Below, piece by piece: positions 48,720 through 60,964 of a stretch of 64,000 nucleotides of DNA. The stretch lies in the NCBI RefSeq assembly GCF_024679095.1, contig NC_066562.1, positions 8,745,398-8,809,397 on the forward strand, in the 5' to 3' direction. The number at the start of each line of letters is the position of its first letter. Within the stretch, counting starts at the first letter, position 1. Made by a program: the position numbers and the translations under genes. The DNA comes from Eriocheir sinensis. Lineage: Eukaryota; Arthropoda; Malacostraca; Decapoda; Varunidae. The notes under the pieces were generated by a model. It was not told the origin of the DNA, did no database searches, and saw only the letters and a program-made list of their open reading frames with translations.

Positions 48720-48910
48720 CTGTAACTCACCTGTCTAACCCGTACCTTACCTGTAATTTACCTTCCGTACCTCTGTCTTACCTGTGATTCACCTGTGTCG
48801 CGTGCCCCTTTACCAATGTTACCTGTGAATAATTACCTGCGCGACCTTACCTGTGTCCGGCCGGTGATGTAGAGGAGACGGTGTTTACGGGCACCTTAAT
48901 TAGCGGCCAG
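48720..48910. other. Complex island very rich in ACCTG
   Basis: At least five TTACCTG words plus CACCTG, including ATAATTACCTGCGCG near 48830, then CACCTTAATTAGCGGCCAGG. Confidence 0.55.
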
Positions 48911-49771
48911 GTGGTGGTGGTGGTAGTGGTGGAGGGGAGGGAATATTAATGGCGGGGGATGGACAGAGGACATAGAGGTGAGAAAGGACTGGTGATGAAG
49001 GAGAGTTAGTGGTGATGAAGGAGAGTTAGTGATGGTGGTGGTTCAGCCTTGCCATATTATCGTACTAAACATTATATCTCATTTTTAAGCCTGAAACTCT
49101 CGTACCTACACAAATAACAATAGAAAATTAAAGTTAGCGTTAAAACTGTCATATATTGTTGATTTTCGTTATTTTCTTGCTATAGTTATTGCTCGGAAAC
49201 TACGAAAATGTAATGCGCTGAGAACGATAATTTGAGCACTCTTGATTTGTTATGGTGGTGACGGGATTGTCGTGATGGTGAGATGATTGCAATGGTGATA
49301 AAATGGTGAAGGTAGGAAGGGTGATGATAAAGTAGGTGGTGATGAGGAAGGAAAAGATGATGAGGTGATAGGGAGGGAAGGGGAAGGTGTAGGGAAGGTG
49401 AGGATGTTGGGTAACAGGATGAAGAAGGGAGGGCAAGGTAAGGGAGAAAGAAAAGGGAGATATTATGTGTAGTATGACCAGGAAGGGAGCGTAAGATAAG
49501 GTAGACTGAAGCAGATATGAAGGAGGAAGAGTAAGGGAGGAAGAGGAACATTGTGGATATAAATATGAGGAAGGATAGGTAGGATAAGGTAACATAAGAG
49601 GTGCTGAAGGGTGGATAAGATAAGGTAGAGGATGAGTAGGGATGAGTAAGATAAGGGTACGCGGTGAGTAAGGATGGGTAAGTTCAGCTAAAGTAGGGAG
49701 ATGAGGAAGGGAGTGTAAGGAAGGGTAGGTAAAGAGGGGCTTCAGGTAGGGGGATAGAGGTGTAAGATGAG

Positions 49772-49773
<2 letters not shown>
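48911..49773. other. Mixed stretch then purine-rich GATAAGG domain
   Basis: (GGT)n-like near 48911-48935. GAAGGAGAGTTAGTGGTGAT is duplicated near 48999. 49280-49770 is G/A-rich with recurring GGATAAGGTA and GATGAGTAAG words. Confidence 0.65.

Positions 49774-49827
<54 letters not shown>
49774..49827 (+). repeat. (AC)n microsatellite
   Basis: Uninterrupted AC dinucleotides. Confidence 0.97.
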
Positions 49828-51190
<1,363 letters not shown>

Positions 51191-51800
51191 TGATGGATTT
51201 GCCGGACGTGGCGGAGAAAAAAAAGTGGACGTGTGTGGAAGAGTTAGGAAAAGTGGGAAATATAATGGAAGAGTTTGGAAAATGTGGAAGATAGAGTGGA
51301 AGGGTATCGAAGAGTTTGAGAAATAATGGAAAATAAAATAGAGAGTAGGTAAGAGTTTGAGAAAAGTGGAAAGTAAGGTGGAAGAGATTGAAAAAAGTGG
51401 AAAGTGAAGTGGAAGAGTTAGAAAAAAAGTGGAAAATAGAATGGAAAAGTATGTAAGAGTTAGAAAAAAATTAAAAATGAAATGGAAGAGATTGAAAAAT
51501 GTGGAAAATAAAGTGGAAGAGTTAGAAAAAAGTGGAAAATAGAATGGAAAAAATTAAAAATGAAATGGAAGAGATTGAAAAATGTGGAAAATAAAGTGGA
51601 AGAGTCAGAAAAAGTGGAAAATAGAATGGAAAAATATGTAAGAGTTAGAAAAAATGGAAAATGAAGTGGAAGGGTTAGAAAAAGTGGAAAATAAAGTGGA
51701 AGAGTTAGAAAAAAGTGGAAAATAGAATGAAAAAATATATAAGAGTTAGAATAAAATGTCAGATAAGATGAAAGAGTATGGAATATATGTTATGAAGAGA
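51191..51800 (+). repeat. About 27-30-bp purine minisatellite, ~20 degenerate units
   Basis: Repeated GTGGAAGAGTTAGAAAAA and GTGGAAAATAAA/AGAATGG words fill 600 bp. Longer blocks such as ATGGAAGAGATTGAAAAATG recur at about 51480 and 51564, showing higher-order copying. Confidence 0.88.
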
Positions 51801-52035
51801 ATGAAATGAAAGAATAAGAAATAACAAAAAAAAATATGTATCATCTCCATTCTATTCTATTCTATTCTTTCCATTCTTCCTCTACTCCTTATAATCCTTC
51901 GCCCTTCAAGCTCTTCCATTCCCCCTTCACCTTCACCTTCCAATCCCTTCCTCCATTACTCAACTCCCCATTACCCATCCATTGTTTCAAGAGTGACCTC
52001 CCTTAAATTATGTGGCGAAAAATGTGCGAGGCGAT
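51801..52035. other. A-rich then pyrimidine-rich sequence
   Basis: (TATTC)n near 51849-51868 and C/T-rich flank. No gene seen. Confidence 0.65.
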
Positions 52036-52140
52036 TCTTGGGTCAACAAAAAGAGGTCAGGGGGTCAAGTGACGTCACGGGCAGAGGTCACGTGGGGGGA
52101 GGGTGCACAGGTGTTTAATTAGGGTCACCTGTGCCTGTTT
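52036..52140. promoter_or_regulatory. Promoter/enhancer-like island: CRE, E-box, AGGTCA and a CAGGTG dyad
   Basis: AGGTCA at 52054, TGACGTCA at 52070-52077, AGGTCACGTG at 52085-52094 (overlapping AGGTCA and CACGTG), then GCACAGGTG (52105-52113) and CACCTGTGC (52126-52134). The last two form a perfect 9-bp inverted pair around TTTAATTAGGGT. Motif density is striking, but no gene start is identified. Confidence 0.4.
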
Positions 52141-52227
52141 ACCTGTCTCTCTGTCCTTTCCTCTGTCCGTTTTTGTTTGCTTTTTTGTTTTTGTTGGCGA
52201 GGGAAGGGAGGCAGTGAAGGAGAGAGA

Positions 52228-52287
<60 letters not shown>

Positions 52288-52319
52288 CAGGAAATTTAAA
52301 GCAAGGAGTCTTTTAAGTC
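52141..52319 (+). repeat. (GT)n microsatellite and flank
   Basis: (GT)n at 52230-52280, running into GAGAGAGACAGG. Confidence 0.93.
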
Positions 52320-53280
52320 AATGATATGGTATCCTTTTCTCCCTCTATGTAAATCTATGTAAATCTCTCCCTCTCACTCCTCTCCTTAATCTATTCTCCT
52401 TTCCTTTTTAATCATCTATAGTGTTTTTTTTTTTTCATCCTCTTTTCCTCTCCCTTCAAGCCCCCTTTCATTCCCTTCCTTCTTCCCTCTCTCCCTCTCT
52501 TCCTCTGTCAATCTTTCTTCCTTCATCATTTTCACTCCATTCTTTCCTTCTTTCATTCCATTTCTTCATTTTTTTCATTCTTTTTATTTGTATTTCATCG
52601 TCTTTTCTTTCCTTGCATTTCATTATCTCTTCATTCCTTTCCTTATTTTCTCCTTCCATTTTTTTCTTCTTTCTTTCCTCCCATCAAGCACTTTTTTATT
52701 CCATCTTCATTCCTTTTTTCATTGTCTTTCGTTATTCCATTTTTTATCAATCCATTCCTTCCTTCCATTCCAATCTCTAATTCCTTCCCTCCTTCGCTCC
52801 GTCCCTCCTTCCAATCCTTTTCTAACATTTTCATTTAGTTCACCTTTTCCTCATTTATTTTCACCATTTTCATTTATTTCCACCTTCATTTTCACTTACC
52901 TTGGTCCTCCTTTTCATCTATTTTTTCCTTTCCTTTCCTTTTACCTTCCTTTAAACCAATTCCTCCATTCCTTCAAGCACCTTTCCCTCCCTTTTCCTCC
53001 ATTCCTTTCTTCCTTCTTTCTTCCTTCCAAGCACCCTTTTATTCAATCCTCAACTCCTCTCATTCCCTTCCATTCTTTTACTATTCCTTTCAATCCTTCC
53101 TCATTCCCTTCCATTCCCTTTTATTCCATCTTCAACTTCTTCTCTCATTCCCTTCCATTCGTCTACTATTTCTTTCAATCCTTCCGTTCTTTCCATTCCC
53201 CATCTCCAACTCCTTCCCTCCCTACCCCACTCCTTCCAATCCTTCAATTCCTTCATTCCTTCAAGCACACTCCCCTCCCT
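52320..53280 (+). repeat. Pyrimidine domain with CATTCC-type repeats
   Basis: Almost 1 kb of TTCC/CATT sequence. CATTCCCTTCCATTC recurs at 53061 and 53146, 85 bp apart, followed in both by TTTCAATCCTTCC. Long plus-strand Phe/Ser/Pro ORFs are compositional. Confidence 0.78.
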
Positions 53281-53400
53281 CGCCCCCTTGCAGCCAGGTG
53301 TGCCTCGGCGCCCCAAACACCTGTCGCCCCAGAAGGTGGCTGGATAATCTGAATTTCCCGCCTCTTGTTTGCAACTTCGTCACGCGGGGGAGCGAGATCT
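53281..53400. other. Complex island with acceptor-like CCCCCTTGCAG
   Basis: The C/T domain ends in CCCCCTTGCAG at 53283-53293, followed by CCAGGTGTGCCTCGGCGCC and ACACCTGTCGCCCC. An exon is conceivable, but the open frame is short and has no recognisable motif. Confidence 0.4.
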
Positions 53401-53557
53401 GGGAACGGGAGAGAGGGAGAAGGGGAAGGGAGAGGGAGAGGGGGATGGAGAGGGAGAGAGTACGGTATTAGATCAAAGAAAAGCCGATAGAAAAATGAGC
53501 AAAGGAATAAACAGATAAATAAATAGATGAATAACAGTGGCAGGATTAGACAAAATG

Positions 53558-53635
<78 letters not shown>

Positions 53636-53676
53636 CATCCCCTCCCCTCCCCTCCCCTCCCCTCCCCTCCCCTCCC
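53401..53676 (+). repeat. Purine tract, (AC)n and (CCCCT)n
   Basis: GGGAGA-rich to 53460, (AC)n at 53561-53632, then eight CCCCT units at 53637-53676. Confidence 0.93.
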
Positions 53677-53960
53677 ACACATATCATATCACGGTGAACA
53701 TCGCTTTTCATCCTGACGTTATCGCTGTCATCACCTGTACGTTAATCACCCCCGCTCACCTGTCCCGCCATGCTTAACGAGGACGAGGACCCGCCAGATG
53801 GACCTCTACCTGCGCGCAATTAGCCGGACCGAGCAGGTGTTACGCGTTCACCTGAGACTACCAATAGGTCCTCTGCCCTTAATAAGCCTAATTAACGACA
53901 GGTAGAAAGTGAACCTGCCCGCCTTACCTTCCTACCTACTTGCTTACCTGCTCTCCTGCC
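53677..53960. other. Complex island rich in ACCTG and AATTA
   Basis: CACCTGTACGTTAATCACC, GCTCACCTGTCCCG, CTACCTGCGCGCAATTAGC, GCCTAATTAACGACAGG and several further CCTGC words within 250 bp. Confidence 0.5.
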
Positions 53961-55010
53961 CCCCCCCCTCCTTCTTCTGACCCTCCCTGCTTACCTCCCT
54001 CACTGCCACATCAACTATCTTCATTTTCTGGTGCCTCCTTCCCTTCCTTCTCTCCATTCCTCACTTCTTTCCTTCCTTCACTTCACTTCGCTATTCATTT
54101 TGTTCCATTTTCATTTTTCTTTACTCCTTTCCTCCTTTCTTCCTTCTTCTTCCTTCTTCTTTCTATTCCTCACTTCTTTCCTTCCTTCAATCCTATCTAC
54201 CTCCCTTCTATTTAGCTTTTCATTTTGTTCCATTTTCATCTCTCTTTACTCTTTTCCTCCTTCCCTTCCTTTTTCCTTCTTCTTTCTCTTCCTCCCTCAC
54301 TCCTTTCCTTCCTTCAATCCTATCTACCTCCCTTCCATTTAGCTTTTCATTTTTTTCCATTTTCATCTCTCTTTCTTTCCTCTTCTACCTTCATCTTTTC
54401 CTCCTTTATTTCGTTCCTCTCTTCCCTTTTCTCTTTTTTTTTATAATTATCTTCCTTTTTTTCCTTCCTTCATCGCTTCTTGTCTTTCCACTCTTTCGTT
54501 CTTCTCTTCCCTCTTCTACCTCTGTTTGTTTTTTTCCTTATTTCCTTCATTCATGTTACTTTCCTTCCTTCCTTTCACTTTTTTATTTCCTTTCTATCTT
54601 CCAATCTCTCCCTTCCATCTAGCTTTTCCACTTTGTTTCATTTTTATCTCTTTCCTCATCTCTTTTCCTCCTATTTTGTTTCTTTGCTTTTCTCCCTGTT
54701 TTTTTATTATTTTTCCTTATTTCCTTCATTCATATCTACTTATCTTCCTTTCACATTTTTTTTCCCTTCCCCTTTTCCAATCTCTCCCTTTCCTTCATTC
54801 CTTTCTCCTTTCTCTTCCCTTTTCTCCCTCTCTCTTTTTATTATTTTTCTTTATTCCTTCATTCATATCTACTTACCTTCCTTCCTATCACTTTTTTATT
54901 TCCTTCCCCTTTCCCAATCTCCCTTTCCTTCATTTATCCCTCTCCTTTCTTCTTTACTCTCTCTCCCTCTTTCCTCTCTACCGCCACTATCAGCAACACC
55001 AACCTCACCT
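53961..55010 (+). repeat. Pyrimidine domain with ~125-bp and ~130-180-bp tandem units
   Basis: CATTTTGTTCCATTTTCAT at 54096 and 54221 and a variant at 54348 (spacing 125-127 bp). A second related set around TTCATTCATATCTACTTA lies near 54549, 54728 and 54860. Confidence 0.85.
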
Positions 55011-55330
55011 TCCCAAGCTGGTTCTCGGGACGCACAAATTTCAGCATTATCATCACCATTATTATTATTATTCGCCTTATTAATTTAGTCGAGTTCTTGC
55101 CGCGGTTGTGAATTTATTTCTTACGAGCGGCGGTTGGCTGCTGGGTTGCCGGCTCCCCCGCTCTTAATATACCGTGATAGCAAAACAAGCCTCCTCTCCC
55201 TGTTTATAACTCTCTTCTTGTAAACTCCCGGCGGTCGGCTGGTCTCTAAATACTCCTAAATACCGTCATATATTTCTCGGTATCTATTCATCTCGTTGTC
55301 TCACGCTTGCTGCTTCATCCTCGGTGGTGC
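55011..55330. other. Unique complex stretch
   Basis: Non-repetitive, CpG-containing sequence (ACGAGCGGCGGTTGGC, TCCCGGCGGTCGGC). No ORF of note. Confidence 0.55.
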
Positions 55331-55602
55331 CTGGAGGTTGTGCAAGGTAGCCGTGATCAGAGTGTGTGCCTGAATCGTTTGGGGTGGTCTTCGCTGAATG
55401 GTTGTTGTATGTCCGTGTGTGTGTGTGTGTGTTTAGCATCGTGCAAGGTTGTAGTGACCAAATTTTGTGCCTGAGTCGTTTGGGGTGGTCTAGGAAGGAT
55501 GGTTGAGGTGTGTGTGTGTGTGTGTGTGTGTGTATGAACGAGTCTAGCTGTGTTGTCTGTGATCAGATTTCTGCATGGATCGGTTTTTGGTAGTCTGTTT
55601 GT

Positions 55603-55647
<45 letters not shown>

Positions 55648-55749
55648 AAAGGTCTTAGTAGTGGCTGTTGTGTGTGTCTGTGTGTTCTGTGTTGTGGTAG
55701 ACCAAGGGAAGGAGGTGTGTCTGAGTTGTTGTGGTGTGTGTGTTCCTGT

Positions 55750-55787
<38 letters not shown>

Positions 55788-56110
55788 AGTGGACTTGGTA
55801 AGGACTGTAGTGCATGGCTGTGTCTGTGTGTTCTGTGTTGTGGTAGAACGAGGGAGAGAGGTGTGTCTGGGTTGCTGTGGTGTGTGTGTATATGTGTGTT
55901 CCTGTTTGTGTGTAAGTCCTGCATTGTGGAAAACTGTTGTGTTGAAACTTTTGTATACCTGGGTCATTTGGGTGGTCTAGGTGTGGCTGTGGTCTGTCTG
56001 TTTGTGTGTCCTGTGATCATATGTTCTGCCAGGCTCATTGGGGTGGTCTGGGTGTGTTGGTAGGTGGCTGTCGTATGCGTGTGTGTTTGTGTGTTTGTGT
56101 GTTTACATGT
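55331..56110 (+). repeat. GT-rich VNTR, ~101-bp and ~145-bp units
   Basis: CGTTTGGGGTGGTCT at about 55376 and 55477 (101 bp apart), with a diverged unit near 55585. TGTGTTCTGTGTTGTGGTAG recurs about 145 bp apart near 55680 and 55825. Late units near 55965 and 56037 retain GGGTGGTCT. Each unit holds its own (GT)n run. Confidence 0.88.
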
Positions 56111-56600
56111 CCAGTGTGGTTCCTTCCTTTCCCCTTTCGTTTATTCCCATCCTTTTTTTGTGTGTGTGTTTTCCTTTTCCTCTCCTTCCCTTTATTCCCT
56201 TTCCATACCCTCTCGTTTTTTACTCCTATTTTCTTCTCTTCTATTTTCTCTTTTTCGCTAACTTTTTCTTCCTTTTCCTTTCCTTCCTATCCCAACCCTT
56301 CCCTAACCCTCCCTTGTCTTCCTTAGTTTTCCTTTCCCTTCCCATCCTATCCCTTTCCATCCCTCCCTTTCTCTTCCCTTCCCTTCCCTTCCCCTCCGTT
56401 CCCATTCCTTCCCTTCCCTTCTCGTCCCTTCCTATCCCATTCCTTCCCATCCCACCCTTCCCTTTCCCATCCCTTCCCTTCCCTCCCCTGCCCTTCCCTT
56501 CCCATCCCTTTCCTTTTCTTCCCTTCCTGTCCCATCCCTTTCCATCTCATCCGAAACCTTCCCTTCCCTTCCCTTCCCTTCCCTTCCCTCGCTCCCGGTT
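56111..56600 (+). repeat. Pyrimidine block with (CCCTT)n/(CCCAT)n pentamers
   Basis: T/C-rich to 56330, then degenerate TTCCC pentamers to 56590. Confidence 0.88.
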
Positions 56601-56935
56601 TTCTCTTCTGCTCAGCTTCCTCCCTGCGCCCAAATGTCTCGCTAATGAACGATAATGAGCGATAATATAAGCAAGGTTAATTAGATGCCACAAACATTCG
56701 CTATCTCTCGCAGGCAGTTTCTGTAACCTTCGACCGATTTAGATTATTTCGTTTTTGCGATTGTTGTTTTTGCTCCACAATTTGTCTTGCGCGCATAAAC
56801 ATCTGGGTAATGCTTTTAATGAGTGTTCGTGCGTGTGTGTGTGTGTTGGGGGGGGGGTGTAGGGGGTAGGGAGGGGTCATTGTGTGTGTGCGTGTGTGTG
56901 TATGTGTGCATGTGCGTATCAGAGAGAGAGAGAGG
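56601..56935. other. Unique stretch with GT and G-runs
   Basis: Unique to 56825. Short (GT)n patches and a G8 run near 56849. No supported gene. Confidence 0.6.
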
Positions 56936-57510
56936 GCATATAAAAAAAAGTAAACAGGAGAAGCGGCAAGTGAGGAGAGGAGAGACAGCGAATGAGGTGG
57001 AGAGGAAGGGAGGAAAGTGGGAGGTGGGCGGAGCACAGGTGTAATAGGAGGAGGAGGAGGAGGAGGAGGGCGTGGATGTTAGAGGAGGAGAAGACGTGTT
57101 CAGAGGACATGAACTGAAAGAGGAGGAGGAGGAGGAGGAAAAAGAATAGGAAAATAAAAAAATACGAGGAAAATAAAGAATGAAAATAAGTAAAAATGGA
57201 ACAAGATAAAAATAAAAGAGAAATTAGTCCACGGAAACAGAAGCAAAGAAAGAAAGGGAACAAAAAAAGTAGAAAGAAGGAGAAGAAAACAAAAAGAAAG
57301 CGAAAAAAGAGGAAAAAAGACTCAAAGAGAAAAGTCGAATTAGGCGAAGGAAGCAGGGAAGAGGAAGGAAAGAGGAAGAGAAGAAGAGGAAGAGAGAAGA
57401 GAGGAAGACGGACAGGAGAGGAGAGGAAGAGAAGAAGAGAAGAGAGGAAAGAGGAAAAGAGAAGAGACGAGAACGGACAGACAAAATTGTAAGGTGGGAG
57501 CGAGTCGGTG
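56936..57510. other. Purine-rich block
   Basis: A/G-rich with (GGA)n at about 57046-57069 and 57120-57140, then GAGGAAGAGAAGA-type sequence. Confidence 0.75.
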
Positions 57511-57665
57511 GTTGGGGGTCCTGAGCTCTTGACAGGGAGGGGGAGGGGGGAGGGGAAGGTGGTAGAGGGGTGCATGTGAAGGCGTGGGTGTGGGCGTGGG
57601 GGCGCGAGTGGGCGTGTGTCACGATTTGCAGCATTGTGTGAGTTATTTATTTACTCTGGCGTGGC
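57511..57665. other. G-rich and GC-rich patch
   Basis: GGGGAGGGGGGAGGGG followed by GGGCGTGGGGGCGCG. Repeated GTGGGCGTG words. Confidence 0.6.
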
Positions 57666-58324
57666 TTAGGACGAGAGGGGGAGGAAGAGGAGGAGGAGGA
57701 GGAAGAAGGTGTGGAAGAGGATGAGTAAGGCTGGTGGAAGAAGGTATGTGGGGGGAGAGGAGGAGGAAGAAAAAGAAGAGGAAGAAGAAGAAAAAGACGG
57801 AAGGGAAGGGAGGAGGGAAAATTCGGGAGAGGGGGGGGGGGCAGAGGTGGATGGAAGAGGGAGGAGGAGAAAGAGGTGGAAGGGAAGAAGGAAAGGAATA
57901 GGAGAAAGGGAAATGAAGGGAGGTGAAGAGAGGCAGAGTTGTATGGAAGAGAAAGGAAGGGAATAGAGTTAAAATATTAGACTTTGTTCAAGAGGAGGAA
58001 GGAAGGGAGGGGAAGGGAAGGGAAGGGAAGGGGAGAGGAGCAGAGATGAATAGAGGCATTGTGCTTTGAAGAGGGAGTGTGAAGGGGAAGAAAAGAGGGT
58101 GAAGATAGGAATTTGAGAAAGAGGGTGAGGATGGAGAAGCGAAAAAAAGGGGTGATTGCGAAGGGGTGTCAAGAAGGGGGTTAACTTATGGAGGTGAAGG
58201 GGTAGAAGTTGCTGTATGTTGGGGGTGATAGGAGGAGGAGGAGGAGGAGGAGGAGGAGGGTGGAGTATGTGGGATGGGCAAAGAGGAGGAGGAGGAGGAG
58301 AAGATAGAAAACGAGGAGTGAATG
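57666..58324. other. Purine-rich block
   Basis: GGA, GGGAA and GAAGG words. (GGA)n at about 58231-58260 and 58284-58300, and a G9 run near 57833. Confidence 0.75.
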
Positions 58325-58650
58325 ATATCTCTCTCTCTCTTTCTCATTCTCTTTCTATCTCTCAATCCATCAACCTCCCTATCCTTCTATCTATATATCT
58401 ATCAACATGTGTTTTTTATCTATGCTTATTTATCTATTGATCTATATATGTACGTCTCTATATTTGCCAACCTATATCAACTAAAACAAATATTCATATC
58501 AAAACAATAAGTATTCGTATTAGCAAAATGATAAATAGGTATATAAAATTGTAAATAAAGTGAAATAAATCTATAGAAACATAGAAAAAATAAAATAAAC
58601 AAACACTATGCAGGACCCAGGTAAAATAATAGACCCGTAAGCAAGGCCTT
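58325..58650. other. Short simple repeats and A-rich sequence
   Basis: CT-rich and TCTATCTATATATCTAT words near 58325-58455, then A-rich unique sequence. Confidence 0.6.
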
Positions 58651-58805
58651 CCATAACTCAGGTAATCGGGGAACCAAATCGCTCACCTGTTCTTAATTAA
58701 TTCCAGGCCGAGAATGTCTCACCTTGACGCCGCGCCCTGGACAGGTAAGCGAGCCACGAGGACCGCCTGCCACTGTTACCTGTCCCGCGCCTGTTAATTA
58801 AAGGT

Positions 58806-58806
<1 letters not shown>
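58651..58806. other. Complex island with a possible 38-nt micro-exon
   Basis: On the plus strand TTCTTAATTAATTCCAG (ending 58706) precedes a GC-rich 38-nt segment ending CCTGGACAG (58744), followed by GTAAGC. An ATG at 58714 opens the frame MSHLDAAPWTG across it. On the minus strand the same island also holds AAG|GTGAGA and CAG|GTGAGC donors, so these may be generic CAGGT words. Two TTAATTAA sites are present. Confidence 0.35.
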
Positions 58807-58843
<37 letters not shown>

Positions 58844-58920
58844 AATATTGTTTTTTCTTTCATTGGTCTTCTTGAATATGGCAAAGAGATAGATATAGAC
58901 AGACAGATAGATAGACAGAC

Positions 58921-58952
<32 letters not shown>

Positions 58953-59013
58953 GGATAGATAGATACACAAAAAGAAAGCGTCTGTCGAACCCACTCAAAC
59001 ACACACACACACA

Positions 59014-59079
<66 letters not shown>
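58807..59079 (+). repeat. (GA)n, (GATA)n/(GACA)n and (AC)n arrays
   Basis: (GA)n at 58807-58838. GATA tetramers with interspersed GACA at about 58887-58971. (AC)n at 58999-59079 with one ATAC interruption. Confidence 0.95.
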
Positions 59080-59080
<1 letters not shown>

Positions 59081-59409
59081 CCTTCGAAACAGCTTCTTAT
59101 TGTGTGTATTATTATGCTTGTATGTACGGATTATCCCCTTGTGTACGTGTTTGGTGACAGTCATGTACGTGTTTGGCTGTGTGAGTGTGGGCTGTGACTG
59201 ACGTGCCCACAATACACACACACGAGAGGTACAAAAAAAAAAGTAAAAAAAAAAAAAAAAAAGTTGACAATTGAAATGAAAAAAATATGAGTTTCAATTG
59301 GTCATTATTTCGTATTTTTCTTTTTTTTTCTTCCTTTTTTTGTGTTTTATTCTTGAGTCAGTGTCATGATAACTAATGTATATAGATAGCTAATTGCAAT
59401 CATAACTAA
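59080..59409. other. Unique spacer with A-runs
   Basis: GTGTGT-leaning start, an A-run near 59240-59262, then AT-rich sequence. Confidence 0.6.
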
Positions 59410-59410
59410 T

Positions 59411-59468
<58 letters not shown>
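59410..59468 (+). repeat. (CTA)n trinucleotide array
   Basis: About 20 CTA units. A short imperfect continuation follows to 59490. Confidence 0.96.
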
Positions 59469-59727
59469 AACTTCTACTACTACTACTACCATAACCACTA
59501 AGAATTATAGTAGAAATTGCGATAATAATACCAACAAACTCAAATAATGTGATAAAAACTAACATCTACAATCCAATATCCTTTTTAATGCGATCCAAGG
59601 CTGTGATTTTTATTCTCTTTTTTTTTCTCGATCCGGGTCCGAATATGTCACTTGCGGCGAATCCTCCCGAATTATGCAAACACGCGAGGAAGGTTGTAAA
59701 GAAGTGGGCATGTTAACAATGGATCAT

Positions 59728-59766
<39 letters not shown>
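59469..59766 (+). repeat. Unique sequence ending in (GT)n
   Basis: (GT)n at 59731-59766. The preceding ~260 bp are unique. Confidence 0.85.
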
Positions 59767-59767
<1 letters not shown>

Positions 59768-60005
59768 CTTCGCTAACCTGCCAACACCTAGTCTACCTGC
59801 CCATTTTTGTACCTCTTTGCTTATTTCTTTATTTTTAGTTGTTTTCTCACTTGCAGGGCGCAGGGAAGGTGTGTTAAGTGGATCTTAAGTACAAGGTGTG
59901 GATTAGGTAGTGTGGGTAGACCTCTTCGTAGCTGTTAAGTTGTGCTACTGGTGTTACTACTACTATTACTACTACTACTACTTCTACTACTACTACTACT
60001 ACTAC
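59767..60005 (+). repeat. Unique sequence ending in (CTA)n
   Basis: Imperfect (CTA)n at about 59955-60005. The 59767-59950 portion is unique. Confidence 0.85.
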
Positions 60006-60209
60006 TTCACACGTCCAAGAAAGAGAAGGAGGATGAGTGGTAGGAAGAAGAGGAAGAGGAGAAAGAAAGAGGAGGAGAAAGAGAAGTAAGGAGAAACAGA
60101 TGAAGTAGGAGAAAGAAGCTGGAAGAGAGGTAGAAAGAAGAGGAAGAAGAGAAAGAGAAAGAGGAGGAACTGGAGACGAGGAGAAAGATAAGAAACAAGA
60201 AGAGGCAGA

Positions 60210-60240
<31 letters not shown>

Positions 60241-60333
60241 GAAAAAATAAATCCGAAATCTCCATTGTATTAGGATTAGCCAAGATTAAGAGAACTTGTA
60301 AAAATAAGTGTGAATGAATTGCGTGAACAGCGT
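60006..60333. other. Purine-rich block
   Basis: GGA/GAA-rich sequence to about 60250, then a unique spacer. Confidence 0.75.
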
Positions 60334-60397
<64 letters not shown>

Positions 60398-60453
60398 AAA
60401 CATTTCCTCTTTGCCCTTCCTTACACATATATCAAACCTCACCCAAACATTCT

Positions 60454-60522
<69 letters not shown>
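60334..60522. repeat. (GT)n and (AC)n in inverted arrangement
   Basis: (GT)n at 60334-60395 and (AC)n at 60458-60522, separated by ~62 bp, could pair over about 60 bp. Unlike 19952-20069, the complementarity does not clearly extend into the spacer. Confidence 0.9.
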
Positions 60523-60526
<4 letters not shown>

Positions 60527-60908
60527 TCCCCGTCTCCCCCTCCCCCTCCCCCTCCCTCTCCCTCTCCTTCCATCCCCATAATTCAAACACAGCACAATCA
60601 ATTACTCAACTCTTAATGGGCCTTTCCTGCTCCTTCTCCATCCATTACGGTGATTAATTAACAAGCTAACATATTCCTTGACCTACATTTACCTGAGCTC
60701 ACCTGGCGAAGAGCTTTAACAGGCCGCCAATTACCTGCCCGATCACGCCTCATTACGCTTTAATAACTCAGGTGTGCCGAGGCCTCCACCTACTCACGGT
60801 CCCTCTGCCCCGGTCCCCCATGAATCACCTTCCCATCCCAGGTTAATGAGAGAAAAGTTATGGGAGTGTCGACCTGTGCTGCGATAGTGACGGGGATGGT
60901 GGGTTGGA

Positions 60909-60910
<2 letters not shown>
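60523..60910. other. C-rich tract and complex island
   Basis: CCCTCC words to 60570. Island at 60640-60870 with GATTAATTAACAAGC, ATTTACCTGAGCTCACCTGG, CAATTACCTGCCCG and CTCAGGTGTGCC. Confidence 0.55.

Positions 60911-60961
<51 letters not shown>
60911..60961 (+). repeat. (GT)n microsatellite
   Basis: Uninterrupted GT dinucleotides. Confidence 0.97.

Positions 60962-60964
<3 letters not shown>

Noticed and set aside
52430..53280. Human-type satellite II/III (GGAAT-like) sequence
   Set aside because: CATTCC words are frequent but the pentamer period is not kept. Better described as C/T-rich degenerate sequence.
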